64,000 nt of DNA from Thermohalobaculum xanthum (GCF_016623495.1 NZ_JAEHHL010000008.1:62001-126000), one strand, 5' to 3'; counted from the stretch's first letter, positions 47,334 to 55,654 are shown. Notes: generated by a model not told the origin, from the letters alone. A program made the numbers and translations.

Positions 47334-48530
47334 ATGGAACTCACCTACAGCCCCGCCGAGCAGGCGTTCCGCACTGAGGTGCGGGACTGGATCCGCGAGA
47401 ACCTGCCTCCCGCCCTCGCGGCCAAGGTCAGGGGCGGCAAACGCCTCTCCAAGGCCGATTACGAGCTTTGGCACGCCCGGCTCCAGACCCGCAACTGGCT
47501 CGCCTGGCACTGGCCGGTCGAGCATGGCGGGCCCGGCTGGACCCCGGTGCAGAAGCACATCTTCGACGAGGAGATGATCGCCGCCGGCGCGCCGCGGATC
47601 ATCCCCTTCGGCGTCAACATGCTTGGCCCGGTGCTGATCGAGTTCGGCACCGAGGCGCAGAAGGCCCGCTGGCTGCCGCGGATCCTGGACGGCTCGGACT
47701 GGTGGTGCCAGGGCTATTCCGAGCCGGGCGCGGGCTCCGACCTCGCCTCGCTGCGCACCCGCGCGGTGCGCCAGGGCGACCATTACGTCGTCAACGGCCA
47801 GAAGACATGGACGACGCTGGGCCACCACGCGAACATGATGTTCTGCCTCGCGCGCACCGACCCAGATGCGAAGCCCCAGGAGGGCATCAGCTTCCTGCTG
47901 ATCGACATGGCCTCGCCCGGGATCGAGGTCCGCCCCATCGTCACCCTCGACGGCGAGCACGAGGTCAACGAGGTCTGGCTGACTGACGTGAAGGTGCCCG
48001 CCAAGAACCTCGTGGGCGAGGAGAACAGGGGCTGGACCTGCGCCAAGTACCTGCTGGGCTTCGAGCGCACCGGCATCGCCGGCGTAGCATTCTCGAAGGC
48101 CGCGCTGTCGCATCTCAAGCGCGTGGCGCGCGAGCGCCGCAAGGATGGCCGCCCGCTGGCTGAAAACCCTTTCTTCGCCGCCCGCATGGCGCGGCTCGAG
48201 ATCGACCTGATGGCGATGGACATCTTCAACCTGCGCATGATCGCAGCGGCCGCGCAGGGCAAGTCGCCGGGCCCCGAGGCGTCGCTCCTGAAGATCAAGG
48301 GCACCGAGGTCCGGCAGGAGGCCTCCGACCTGATCCGCCGCGCGCTGGGGCCCTACGCCATGCCCTTCCTGCCCGAGGCGCTTGACGAGGGCTGGAACGG
48401 AGAGCCGGTCGGCCCCGACTACGCCAACACCGCCGCCACCCAGTATTTCAACCTGCGCAAGACCTCGATCTACGGCGGGTCGAACGAGATCCAGAAGAAC
48501 ATCTACGCCAAGCTCGCGCTCGACCTCTGA
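47334..48530 (+). CDS. acyl-CoA dehydrogenase, probable catalytic subunit
   Basis: This 398-residue FAD enzyme has CQGYSEPGAGSDLASL (flavin and substrate contact) and the C-terminal IYGGSNEIQKNIYAKLAL motif. The usual Y-E-G catalytic Glu near the C-terminus is Gly (IYGGS). Glu in LLGFERTGIAG aligns by eye with the alternative catalytic Glu of isovaleryl-CoA dehydrogenases. The next gene encodes a second acyl-CoA dehydrogenase without that Glu. Together they look like the two-subunit FadE enzymes of sterol catabolism. GGAGAACCGCG precedes the ATG. Confidence 0.92.
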   Translation: MELTYSPAEQAFRTEVRDWIRENLPPALAAKVRGGKRLSKADYELWHARLQTRNWLAWHWPVEHGGPGWTPVQKHIFDEEMIAAGAPRIIPFGVNMLGPVLIEFGTEAQKARWLPRILDGSDWWCQGYSEPGAGSDLASLRTRAVRQGDHYVVNGQKTWTTLGHHANMMFCLARTDPDAKPQEGISFLLIDMASPGIEVRPIVTLDGEHEVNEVWLTDVKVPAKNLVGEENRGWTCAKYLLGFERTGIAGVAFSKAALSHLKRVARERRKDGRPLAENPFFAARMARLEIDLMAMDIFNLRMIAAAAQGKSPGPEASLLKIKGTEVRQEASDLIRRALGPYAMPFLPEALDEGWNGEPVGPDYANTAATQYFNLRKTSIYGGSNEIQKNIYAKLALDL

Positions 48531-48539
48531 GGGGGACCC

Positions 48540-49661
48540 ATGGACTTCACGCTCTCGGAAGAACGGCGGATGCTGGTGGAAACGGCCCAGCGCTTCCTGC
48601 GCGACCGCTACGACATGCCGACCCGCCACAAGGCCGCCGCCGCGCCGGACGGCTTCGATCGGGCTTTGTGGGCCGACATGGCCGAACTCGGCCTGATCGG
48701 TGCGCTGGTGCCGCCCGAGGCCGGCGGCTTCGGCGGCGCAGGCGAGGACGTGGCGCTGGTGTTCGAGCAGGTCGGGCGAGGCCTCGTGGTCGAGCCATTC
48801 CTCGCGTCGGGCGTGCTGGGTCTCTGGCCGCTGGTCCGCGCCGGCGAGACCGCTCTGGTCGAGCAGGTGATGGCGGGCGAGACCATAGCCGCCTTCGCCC
48901 ATGGCGAGCCCGACGGGCGCTACGGCCTGGCCGAGGTGTCGACCCGGGCCGCCGAGGGCGACGGCTGGCGCATCACCGGCGCGAAGGCGGTCGTGCTCAA
49001 CGGCGACGCGGCCGACGTCCTGATCGTCTCGGCCCGCGTGTCCGGCGATGCGGATGCCGAGGACGGGCTCGGCCTCTTCCTGGTCGAGGCGGCGGGCCCC
49101 GGCGTCACCCGCCGCGGCTATGGCACGGTCGATGGCGCGCGCGCGGCCGAGATCGTCTTCGACGAGGCGCCCGCCCGCCCGCTGGGCGAGCCGGGCCGCG
49201 GCTTCGCGCTGATCGAGGAGACCATGGGCCGCGGCGTCCTCGCCCTCGCCGCCGAGGCGGTCGGGCTCATGGAGGTCTGCAAGGACACAACGCTCGACTA
49301 CCTCAGGACGCGCAAGCAGTTTGGAAGGCCGCTCGGCGCCTTCCAGGCGCTGCAGCACCGCATGGTCGAGATGGTGCTCGAGATCGAGCAGGCCCGTTCG
49401 GCGGTGATGCTGGCCGCCGGAACCTTCGAGGCCGACCGCCTCACCCGCGAGCGCAACCTCGCCGCCGCCAAGCACCTCACCGGCCGCGTCGGCCGGATGG
49501 TCGCCGAGGAGGCGATCCAGCTTCACGGCGGCATCGCCATGACCTGGGAGTACCCGCTGCCGCATTACGCCAAGCGGCTGGTGATGCTCGACCACCTGCT
49601 GGGCGACACGGACCATCACCTCGAGCGGTTCATCCGGTTGGGCCGGGAGGACGCGGCATGA
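48540..49661 (+). CDS. acyl-CoA dehydrogenase, probable non-catalytic partner
   Basis: This 373-residue acyl-CoA dehydrogenase fold has an N-terminal LSEERRMLVETAQRFLRDRY and a conserved ALVPPEAGGFGGAGEDVALV. C-terminal features are the RKQFGRPLGAFQALQHRMVE helix and EEAIQLHGGIAMTWEYPL. The catalytic Glu site that reads FERTG in the partner reads MGRGVLALAA here, so Glu is Gly. The protein probably forms a heterotetramer with the upstream product. It starts 9 bases after that gene and overlaps the next by four. Confidence 0.9.
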   Translation: MDFTLSEERRMLVETAQRFLRDRYDMPTRHKAAAAPDGFDRALWADMAELGLIGALVPPEAGGFGGAGEDVALVFEQVGRGLVVEPFLASGVLGLWPLVRAGETALVEQVMAGETIAAFAHGEPDGRYGLAEVSTRAAEGDGWRITGAKAVVLNGDAADVLIVSARVSGDADAEDGLGLFLVEAAGPGVTRRGYGTVDGARAAEIVFDEAPARPLGEPGRGFALIEETMGRGVLALAAEAVGLMEVCKDTTLDYLRTRKQFGRPLGAFQALQHRMVEMVLEIEQARSAVMLAAGTFEADRLTRERNLAAAKHLTGRVGRMVAEEAIQLHGGIAMTWEYPLPHYAKRLVMLDHLLGDTDHHLERFIRLGREDAA

Positions 49662-50437
49662 CCGAGGGGCGCATCGGGCTCGAGCGCAAGGACGCGGTCC
49701 TGACCGTCACCAACAACGACCCGGCCACGCGCAACGCGCTGAGCTGGGATTTCTACGACGGCTTCCGCGAGATCCTCGACGAGGCCGCCGATGACGCGCG
49801 CACACGCGCCATCGTGCTGACCGGCGCGGGCGGTTTCTTCTGCTCGGGCGGCAATGTCTCTGGCCTCGCCGAGCGCGCCAGAGCCACCCACGCGGTGCGC
49901 CGCTCCTCGGTCGAGCGGCTCCACGGCATGATTCGGGCGATGCGCGGCTGCCCAAAGCCCATCGTCGCCGCGATCGAGGGGGGCGCGGCTGGCGCGGGTG
50001 TCTCGATGGCGCTGGCCTGCGACCTGATCGTCGCGGCGCGCGAGTCCTATGTCTCGGTGGCCTATGTGCGCATCGGGCTCACGCCGGACGGGGGCGCCAC
50101 CGCGATGCTGGGCCGCGCCCTGCCCCGCCAGCTGGTCACCGAGATGGTGATGACCGGCGATCGCGTGGGCGCCGAGCGGCTGCATGCGCTGGGCCTCGTG
50201 AACCGCCTGACGGCGCCAGGCGCTGCGCTGGCCGAGGCCCAGGCCCTCGCCGCGCGGCTGGCCGAGGGGCCCGCTGGCGCGCTGGCCGCGGGCAAGGCGC
50301 TGATCGGCGGCGCGGCCGAGGAAAGCCTCGACGGCCAGCTCGACGCCGAGGCGGCGGCGATCGCCGAGGCCCTTGGCGGGCGCGAGGCGGCCGAGGGGAT
50401 CGCGGCGTTCCTCGAGAAGCGCAAGCCCCGCTGGTAG
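49658..50437 (+). CDS. crotonase-family protein, PaaG-like isomerase type
   Basis: This 259-residue crotonase fold has a normal oxyanion segment (FFCSGGNVSGLAER and IEGGAAGAGVSMALACD). Both hydratase glutamates are absent: Ser at the first site and Tyr at the second (VSVAYVRIGLTPDGG). The Asp in LTPDGG matches the catalytic Asp of PaaG-like enoyl-CoA isomerases. Double-bond isomerisation is therefore more likely than hydration. Hydration could be done by the enzyme encoded at 39509-40285. It ends the operon. Confidence 0.88.
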   Translation: MTEGRIGLERKDAVLTVTNNDPATRNALSWDFYDGFREILDEAADDARTRAIVLTGAGGFFCSGGNVSGLAERARATHAVRRSSVERLHGMIRAMRGCPKPIVAAIEGGAAGAGVSMALACDLIVAARESYVSVAYVRIGLTPDGGATAMLGRALPRQLVTEMVMTGDRVGAERLHALGLVNRLTAPGAALAEAQALAARLAEGPAGALAAGKALIGGAAEESLDGQLDAEAAAIAEALGGREAAEGIAAFLEKRKPRW

Positions 50438-50455
50438 CCGCCACGGGCAGCCGCC

Positions 50456-50998
50456 CTACTGGTGCGGGGCGCCGGGCCCGCCCAGCGGCTTTTCGAAATG
50501 GAACCGCCGGATCCCGCCGCCGACGGTCTTGTTGCTCGCGGTGTCCGCGACCTCCTCGCGGGTCAGGCGGTAACCAGCGCGGCGATAGAACGCCAGCGCG
50601 GCCTCCTGCACCTCCGAGGTGCTCAGGACCAGCCAAACCGCGCCCGCTCGCCGCGCCTCCGCTTCGGCCCGCGCCAGCATCGACCGGGCGACCCCGCCGC
50701 GCCGGGCCGCGGGTGCGACATACATGCGCCGCAGCTCGAATGCGTCCGGCCCGGCCCGCTCGAGACCGAACATGCCGACGACCCCGCCGTCGCGCAGCGT
50801 GACCCAGAACCCGCCGTCGCGCGCCGCGTAATAGGCCCCGATGCAGCCGATCTCCTCGGCCAACGCGCGCTCGATATAGCGCTCGAACGCCGCCTCCTGC
50901 CCGCTCGGCGCAAGCTCGCGATTGATCGCGACGAAGAGATCGCGGACTGCGCCCGCATCGTCCTCGCGGAACGGCCGGATCACGGGGTCACCTGCCAT
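50456..50998 (-). CDS. GNAT-family N-acetyltransferase
   Basis: This 180-residue acetyltransferase starts with IRPFREDDAGAVRDLFVAIN. The acetyl-CoA binding motif A is MYVAPAARRGGVARSML (R-x-x-G-x-A pattern), and the C-terminal motif is ALAFYRRAGYRLTREE. The acceptor substrate cannot be told. I chose the ATG at 50998 with AAGGGG before it. It converges with the CoA operon, 18 bases from its end, and is divergent from the nucleoside operon. Confidence 0.92.
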   Translation of the reverse strand: MAGDPVIRPFREDDAGAVRDLFVAINRELAPSGQEAAFERYIERALAEEIGCIGAYYAARDGGFWVTLRDGGVVGMFGLERAGPDAFELRRMYVAPAARRGGVARSMLARAEAEARRAGAVWLVLSTSEVQEAALAFYRRAGYRLTREEVADTASNKTVGGGIRRFHFEKPLGGPGAPHQ

Positions 50999-51102
50999 CT
51001 TCGGCCCCTTGCCCTGCCGGCCGCCGAATGGCCGCCGCGCGCCCAGCATTGCATGGCACGCATCGCGCCCGCGATCACAACGTCGTGGAGCAACGCTATT
51101 TT

Positions 51103-51131
51103 TTGAAAATCCATTATTATCAACATATTGA
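51103..51131 (+). promoter_or_regulatory. AT-rich promoter candidate of the nucleoside operon
   Basis: TTGAAA (51103-51108) and TATTGA (51126-51131) are 17 bases apart in the most AT-rich pocket of this part of the window. A CATATT two bases earlier is an alternative -10. The operator-like repeats start 5 bases after it, so a bound repressor would block the start site. Confidence 0.5.
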
Positions 51132-51136
51132 TCGTG

Positions 51137-51166
51137 CTTTCACGTGTGAAAGCCTTGGTCTTTCAC
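51137..51166. promoter_or_regulatory. three CTTTCAC half-sites, candidate operator
   Basis: CTTTCAC (51137-51143), GT, and GTGAAAG (51146-51152) form a perfect inverted repeat. A further CTTTCAC lies at 51160-51166, 23 bases from the first. The group sits between the promoter candidate and the first gene at 51244. The regulator is not encoded next to it. Confidence 0.6.
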
Positions 51167-51243
51167 ACCGGTGGGCGACAGGTGGTTGCGCCGCTCGCGG
51201 TGGCACGCCATCATCGCGGCCCCATCATCCGCGGACCGGTCCG

Positions 51244-51903
51244 ATGCGCCTGCGCCTCAAGATCTGCTGCATCGCCTCGCCCGACGAAGCCCGGCTCGCC
51301 GCGCGCATGGGCGCCGACCTGCTGGGGCTCGTCGGCCCCATGCCCTCGGGCCCCGGCGTGATCGACCTCGCCGCCGCGCGGCGCATCGCGGCCGCCGCTC
51401 CGCCCTGGGCACGGCCGGTCCTGCTGACATCCTCCGAGACCGCCGAGGCAATCGCCGCGGATGCCACCGAGGCCGGCATCGACGCTGTGCAGATCGTCCG
51501 CCACGTCGCGCCCGCCGAACACGACCGCCTCGCCCGCCTCGCCCCGTCGCTTGCCCGCATCCAGGTGATCCATGTCGAGGGCCGCGCCGCGCTCGACCTG
51601 ATCCCGGCCTATGCCATGCGCGGCACCCAGGCCTTCCTGCTCGATTCCGGCCGCCCCGGTGCGGCCGAGCTGGGCGGCACGGGCCGGGTCCACGACTGGG
51701 AGGTCTCGGCCGAGTTCGTCCGCCGCTCGCCCCTGCCGGTCTTCCTGGCCGGTGGGCTTGGCCCCGCCAACGCCGCCGAGGCGGTCGCCCGCGTCCACCC
51801 CTTCGGCCTCGACATCTGCTCGGGCGTCCGCAGCGGGGGCGCGCTCGATCGGGGCAAGCTTGGCGCCTTCGTCGCCGCGGCGTTCCAGGGAGGGGCGGCA
51901 TGA
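51244..51903 (+). CDS. TrpF-family (phosphoribosylanthranilate isomerase-like) protein
   Basis: This 219-residue TIM barrel follows TrpF along its length. KICCIASPDEARLAARMGAD carries the general-base Cys position, and AFLLDSG carries the catalytic Asp followed by LGGTGRVHDWEV. LAGGLGPANAAEAV and LDICSGVRSGGALDRGKLG bind the phosphate. TrpF performs an Amadori rearrangement of a phosphoribosyl-amine. No trp gene is near. It lies first in a nucleoside operon with a ribokinase-type kinase and a nucleoside hydrolase, so a different phosphoribosyl substrate is likely. That role is inferred. It overlaps the kinase gene by four bases. Confidence 0.82.
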   Translation: MRLRLKICCIASPDEARLAARMGADLLGLVGPMPSGPGVIDLAAARRIAAAAPPWARPVLLTSSETAEAIAADATEAGIDAVQIVRHVAPAEHDRLARLAPSLARIQVIHVEGRAALDLIPAYAMRGTQAFLLDSGRPGAAELGGTGRVHDWEVSAEFVRRSPLPVFLAGGLGPANAAEAVARVHPFGLDICSGVRSGGALDRGKLGAFVAAAFQGGAA

Positions 51904-52778
51904 CCATCGTCAACCTGGGCTCGATCAACATCGATCATGTCCACCGCGTGCCCCGCTTCCCGGCGCCGGGCGAGACCCTGGCCGATCTCGCCTACAGCGC
52001 GGGCCTCGGCGGCAAGGGCCTCAACCAGTCGCTCGCGGCAGCGGCGGCGGGGGCGCGGGTGATCCACGCGGGCGCGGTCGGCGCAGACGGGGTCTGGGCG
52101 GTCGAGAGGCTGGCGGCCGCAGGGATCGACACCTCCGGCATCGCCACCGTGTCCGAGGCCACGGGCCACGCCGTGATCCTCGTCGACCCCGAGGGTGAGA
52201 ACCAGATCGTCATCCACGGGGGCGCGAACCGCACGGTCCCGGCCGCGGCAGTCGAGGCGGCGATCGCCGGCGCCCACCACGGCGACTGGTTCCTCGCGCA
52301 GAACGAGACCAACGGCACCGTCGAGGCCGCCGCGGCAGCGAAGGCCGCGGGCCTGCGGGTCGCCTATTCCGCCGCTCCCTTCGACGCGACCGCCTGCGCC
52401 GAGATACTGCCTCATGCCGACCTGCTCATGGTCAACGAGGGCGAGGCGATCAGCCTCGCGGCCCATCTCGGCCGCGCGCCGCAGGGTGTCGCCATCCTGG
52501 TGACCCTGGGCGCGCGCGGCGCGCGCCACATCGGCCCGGACGGGCGCACCGAAACCCCGGCCATCCCGGTCACACCCGTCGACACGACGGGCGCCGGCGA
52601 TTGCTTCTGCGGCTATTTCCTCGCCGGGCTCGATGCCGGGCTGCCGGTATCTCGCGCCCTTCGCCGCGCGGCGGCGGCGGCGGCGATCTGCGTGACCCGC
52701 CCCGGCGCCGCCGACGCGATCCCAACCGGCTCCGAGGTCGACGCCTTCCTCGCCACCCGCGACCCGGAGGTCTCATGA
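51900..52778 (+). CDS. PfkB/ribokinase-family sugar kinase
   Basis: This 292-residue kinase has the N-terminal VNLGSINIDHVHRVPRFPAP and the GGKGLNQSLAAAAAGA substrate segment. The C-terminal VDTTGAGDCFCGYFLAGL contains the anion-hole GAGD catalytic Asp. The order and length are those of ribokinase. It likely phosphorylates ribose freed by the nucleoside hydrolase encoded next. It could instead phosphorylate the nucleoside itself, and both options fit the family. It overlaps both neighbours by four bases. Confidence 0.9.
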   Translation: MTIVNLGSINIDHVHRVPRFPAPGETLADLAYSAGLGGKGLNQSLAAAAAGARVIHAGAVGADGVWAVERLAAAGIDTSGIATVSEATGHAVILVDPEGENQIVIHGGANRTVPAAAVEAAIAGAHHGDWFLAQNETNGTVEAAAAAKAAGLRVAYSAAPFDATACAEILPHADLLMVNEGEAISLAAHLGRAPQGVAILVTLGARGARHIGPDGRTETPAIPVTPVDTTGAGDCFCGYFLAGLDAGLPVSRALRRAAAAAAICVTRPGAADAIPTGSEVDAFLATRDPEVS

Positions 52779-53701
52779 CACCCAACCGCATCATCATCGA
52801 CACCGATCCGGGGATCGACGACGCCATGGCCATCCTGCTGGCCATGGCCGATCCGCGGATCGAGCTGATGGGCCTCACCTGCATCTTCGGCAACGTCCCG
52901 GTCGAACGCGCCACCCGCAACGCGCTCTGGCTGACCGAGATCGCCCGCCATCCCTGCCTCGTCGCCCAGGGCGCGCGCCACCCGCTGATGCGCCCGCCCC
53001 AGGACCATCCCGACTTCGTCCACGGCGTCGAGGGTTTCGGCGCCGAACCCGCGCCAGCCCCCCGCGCAACGCCCGACCCCCGCGGTGCCGCGCGTTTCCT
53101 GTGCGAGAGCGTGGCCGAGCACCCGGGCGAGATCACTCTCATCGCCGTCGGTCCGCTCACCAACCTTGCCGAGGCCCTGGCGCACGACCCCGCCATCGCC
53201 CGCGGGGTGAAGGGCGTGATCGTCATGGGGGGCGCTCTGCGGGTCCCTGGCAACGTCACGTCCCATGCCGAGGCGAACATCTGGCAGGACCCCGAGGCCG
53301 CGGCGGCGGTGTTCGCGGCCGACTGGCCCGTGACGCTCGTCGGCCTCGACGTGACCGAGGCCGTTCACGGCACGGCCGCGGACTTCGCCGCGATCGCCCG
53401 CGCGGCCCCCGAGGCGGGTGGCTTCCTCGACCGCGCGGTGCAGTTCTATTTCGCGTTCCACCGCGACGCGCACGGTCTCGACGGATGCCACATGCACGAC
53501 CCCACCGCGGTGATCGCGCTCACCGATCCCGGCCTTTTCACGATCCACGAGACCCCCGTCCGCGTGATCACCGAGGGCGCCGAGGCCGGCCGCACGGTCG
53601 AGGGCGGCACCGGCCCGCGGCTGCGCGCCTGCCTGGGCGTCGATGCGGCCGCCGTGATGGAGGTTTACCGATCAACACTTTCCAATGGGCGCTTGCCGTG
53701 A
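52775..53701 (+). CDS. nucleoside hydrolase
   Basis: This 308-residue enzyme of the inosine-uridine nucleoside N-ribohydrolase family has the Ca2+-binding N-terminal motif IDTDPGIDDAMAILLAM. GEITLIAVGPLTNLAEAL and GVIVMGGALRVPGN are conserved in the middle. The late CHMHDPTAVIALTDP supplies the catalytic His/Asp region. It should split a nucleoside to base and ribose in the cytoplasm after import. Base preference is not evident. Confidence 0.93.
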   Translation: MTPNRIIIDTDPGIDDAMAILLAMADPRIELMGLTCIFGNVPVERATRNALWLTEIARHPCLVAQGARHPLMRPPQDHPDFVHGVEGFGAEPAPAPRATPDPRGAARFLCESVAEHPGEITLIAVGPLTNLAEALAHDPAIARGVKGVIVMGGALRVPGNVTSHAEANIWQDPEAAAAVFAADWPVTLVGLDVTEAVHGTAADFAAIARAAPEAGGFLDRAVQFYFAFHRDAHGLDGCHMHDPTAVIALTDPGLFTIHETPVRVITEGAEAGRTVEGGTGPRLRACLGVDAAAVMEVYRSTLSNGRLP

Positions 53702-53763
53702 TGCCCCCGGGGGATAAACTGGCGCATTCATCCTGACGACCCGAGGCCCACCCGCGAGCGCCG

Positions 53764-54603
53764 ATGTTCACGATCCGCACCGTCTCATACACCGACCCCG
53801 CCGCGCCGGCGGCCTTCGCGCGCTCGCTGCGCGAGACCGGCTTTGCCGTGCTCACCGACCATCCGATCACGCCAGACCGGATCGAGGCGACCTACGCGGC
53901 CTGGGGCCGCTTCTTCGGCTCGGACAGCAAGTTCGACTACAAGGTCAACCCCGAGCGGCAGGACGGCTACTTTCCCTTCAAGTCGGAAAACGCCAAGGAC
54001 AGCCGGGTCAAGGACCTCAAGGAATTCTATCATGTCTACCCGGACGGCCGGGTGCCGCCCGAGCTCGAGGCGCTGACGCGAGGCCTTTATGACGACCTCG
54101 CCACGATCGGCCACACGCTGCTTGGCTGGATTCAGGACAACACGCCCGACGATGTCCGCGCGCGGTTCTCGGAACCTTTGCCCCGGATGCTCGAGGGCTC
54201 GCGCCAGAACCTGCTGCGCATCCTGCACTACCCGCCGCTGACCGAGGCGCCCGAGCCCGGCGCCGTCCGGGCCGCGGCGCATGGCGACATCAACCTGATC
54301 ACGCTGCTCGTCGCGGGCTCCGAGCCCGGGCTCGAGGCGCGCGACACCGCGGGCAACTGGCATGCCGTGCCCTGCGATCCGGGCATGATGGCGATCAATG
54401 CGGGCGACATGCTCGAAATGGCGTCCGGGGGCCACTATCCGTCGACCGAGCACCGCGTCATCAACCCGCCGGCGGCGCGCAACGTCGCGCGGTTCTCGAT
54501 GCCGATGTTCTGCCATCCGCGACCCGAAGTGGTGCTGAAGCCCGGCACCACGGCCGACGATTTCCTCACTCAGCGGCTGCGCGAGATCGGCCTCAAGGCG
54601 TGA
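53764..54603 (+). CDS. isopenicillin N synthase-like 2-oxoglutarate/Fe(II) oxygenase
   Basis: This 279-residue protein has the double-stranded beta-helix signature. The iron ligands are HGDINLITLL (H-x-D) and TEHRVINPP (distal His), and NVARFSMPMF holds the Arg that binds 2-oxoglutarate. The N-terminal DIOX_N part is SLRETGFAVLTDHPI. Fungal pyrimidine nucleoside hydroxylases and thymine-7-hydroxylase belong to this family, so hydroxylation of an imported nucleoside or base is plausible. No strong ribosome binding site is seen, and the gene starts 62 bases after the hydrolase stop. It is on the same strand as the rest of the operon. Confidence 0.88.
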   Translation: MFTIRTVSYTDPAAPAAFARSLRETGFAVLTDHPITPDRIEATYAAWGRFFGSDSKFDYKVNPERQDGYFPFKSENAKDSRVKDLKEFYHVYPDGRVPPELEALTRGLYDDLATIGHTLLGWIQDNTPDDVRARFSEPLPRMLEGSRQNLLRILHYPPLTEAPEPGAVRAAAHGDINLITLLVAGSEPGLEARDTAGNWHAVPCDPGMMAINAGDMLEMASGGHYPSTEHRVINPPAARNVARFSMPMFCHPRPEVVLKPGTTADDFLTQRLREIGLKA

Positions 54604-54648
54604 ACAACCAGCCGCGCAACGACGCGGCACCAGACAGGGAGCAACGAG

Positions 54649-55647
54649 ATGCGTGTGATCAGCCTTCTTGCCGGCGTGGCGCTTGGCGTCGTCGCGACGG
54701 CCGCCAGCGCGGCCGACTTCAAGCCCGCGGTCGTGTTCGACATGGGCGGCAAGTTCGACAAGTCGTTCAACGAGGGCGTCTGGAACGGCGTCAAGAAGTT
54801 CATGGACGAGTCCGGCGTCGAGGTCATGGAGTTCGAGGTCACCAACGAGACCCAGCGCGAGCAGGCCATGCGCCGCATGGTCAGCCGCGGCGCCACTATC
54901 GTGCTGGGCGTGGGCTTTGCCCAGGCCGACGCGATCGACAAGGTCGCCGCCGAGCATCCGGACATCCAGTTCGCGATCATCGACGTAAGCTGGCTCGACC
55001 GGCCGAACCTGCGGCAGTACGCCTTCAAGGAGCACGAGGGCAGCTACCTCGTCGGCGTCGCGGCTGCGAACAAGTCCGAGACGGGCAAGGTCGGCTTCGT
55101 CGGCGGCATGGACATCCCGCTGATCCGCAAGTTCGCCTGCGGCTATGTCCAGGGCGCCAAGGAAACGGCTGACGGCACCGAGGTGCTGCAGAACATGACC
55201 GGCACCACGCCCACCGCATGGAACGACCCGACCAAGGGAGCCGAGCTTGCGCAGAGCCAGATCGACCGCGGCGCCGACGTGATCTACCACGCGGCCGGCG
55301 GCACCGGGCTTGGCGTGATCCGCGCGACGGCGGATGCCGACAAGCTCGCGATCGGCGTCGACTCGAACCAGAACGGCATTGCCCCGGGGCATGTGCTGAC
55401 CTCGATGGTCAAGCGCGTGGACGTCGCCGCCTATGAGACCTTCAAGGACGCGATGGACGGCAATTTCACGAGCGGCGTGAAGATCCTCGGTCTCGCCGAG
55501 AACGGCGTCGACTGGGCGGTCGACGAGAACAACGCACCGCTTCTGACCGACGACCTGAAGGCGGCCGTCGAGGCCGCGCGCGAGGGCATCATCGCGGGAA
55601 CCATCAAGGTCCATAACTACGAGGACACGGGCTCCTGCCCGTACTGA
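54649..55647 (+). CDS. BMP-family ABC transporter substrate-binding protein
   Basis: This 332-residue periplasmic protein has a signal peptide (MRVISLLAGVALGVVATAAS, cleavage near ASA-A). The BMP/PnrA hallmark FDMGGKFDKSFNEGVWNGVK follows directly. VGFVGGMDIPLIRKFACGYV and AIGVDSNQNGIAPGHVLTSM are also diagnostic. Characterised members bind purine or pyrimidine nucleosides. There is no lipobox. GGGAGCAACGAG precedes the ATG. It serves the importer encoded by the next three genes. Confidence 0.94.
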   Translation: MRVISLLAGVALGVVATAASAADFKPAVVFDMGGKFDKSFNEGVWNGVKKFMDESGVEVMEFEVTNETQREQAMRRMVSRGATIVLGVGFAQADAIDKVAAEHPDIQFAIIDVSWLDRPNLRQYAFKEHEGSYLVGVAAANKSETGKVGFVGGMDIPLIRKFACGYVQGAKETADGTEVLQNMTGTTPTAWNDPTKGAELAQSQIDRGADVIYHAAGGTGLGVIRATADADKLAIGVDSNQNGIAPGHVLTSMVKRVDVAAYETFKDAMDGNFTSGVKILGLAENGVDWAVDENNAPLLTDDLKAAVEAAREGIIAGTIKVHNYEDTGSCPY

Positions 55648-55654
55648 GTCGCAG

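Noticed and set aside
46980-49619. 879-codon minus-strand open frame opposite thiolase and acyl-CoA dehydrogenase genes
   Set aside because: It has no domain motif, its His/Arg/Gly-rich composition mirrors the opposite strand, and the plus-strand genes have clear catalytic motifs.
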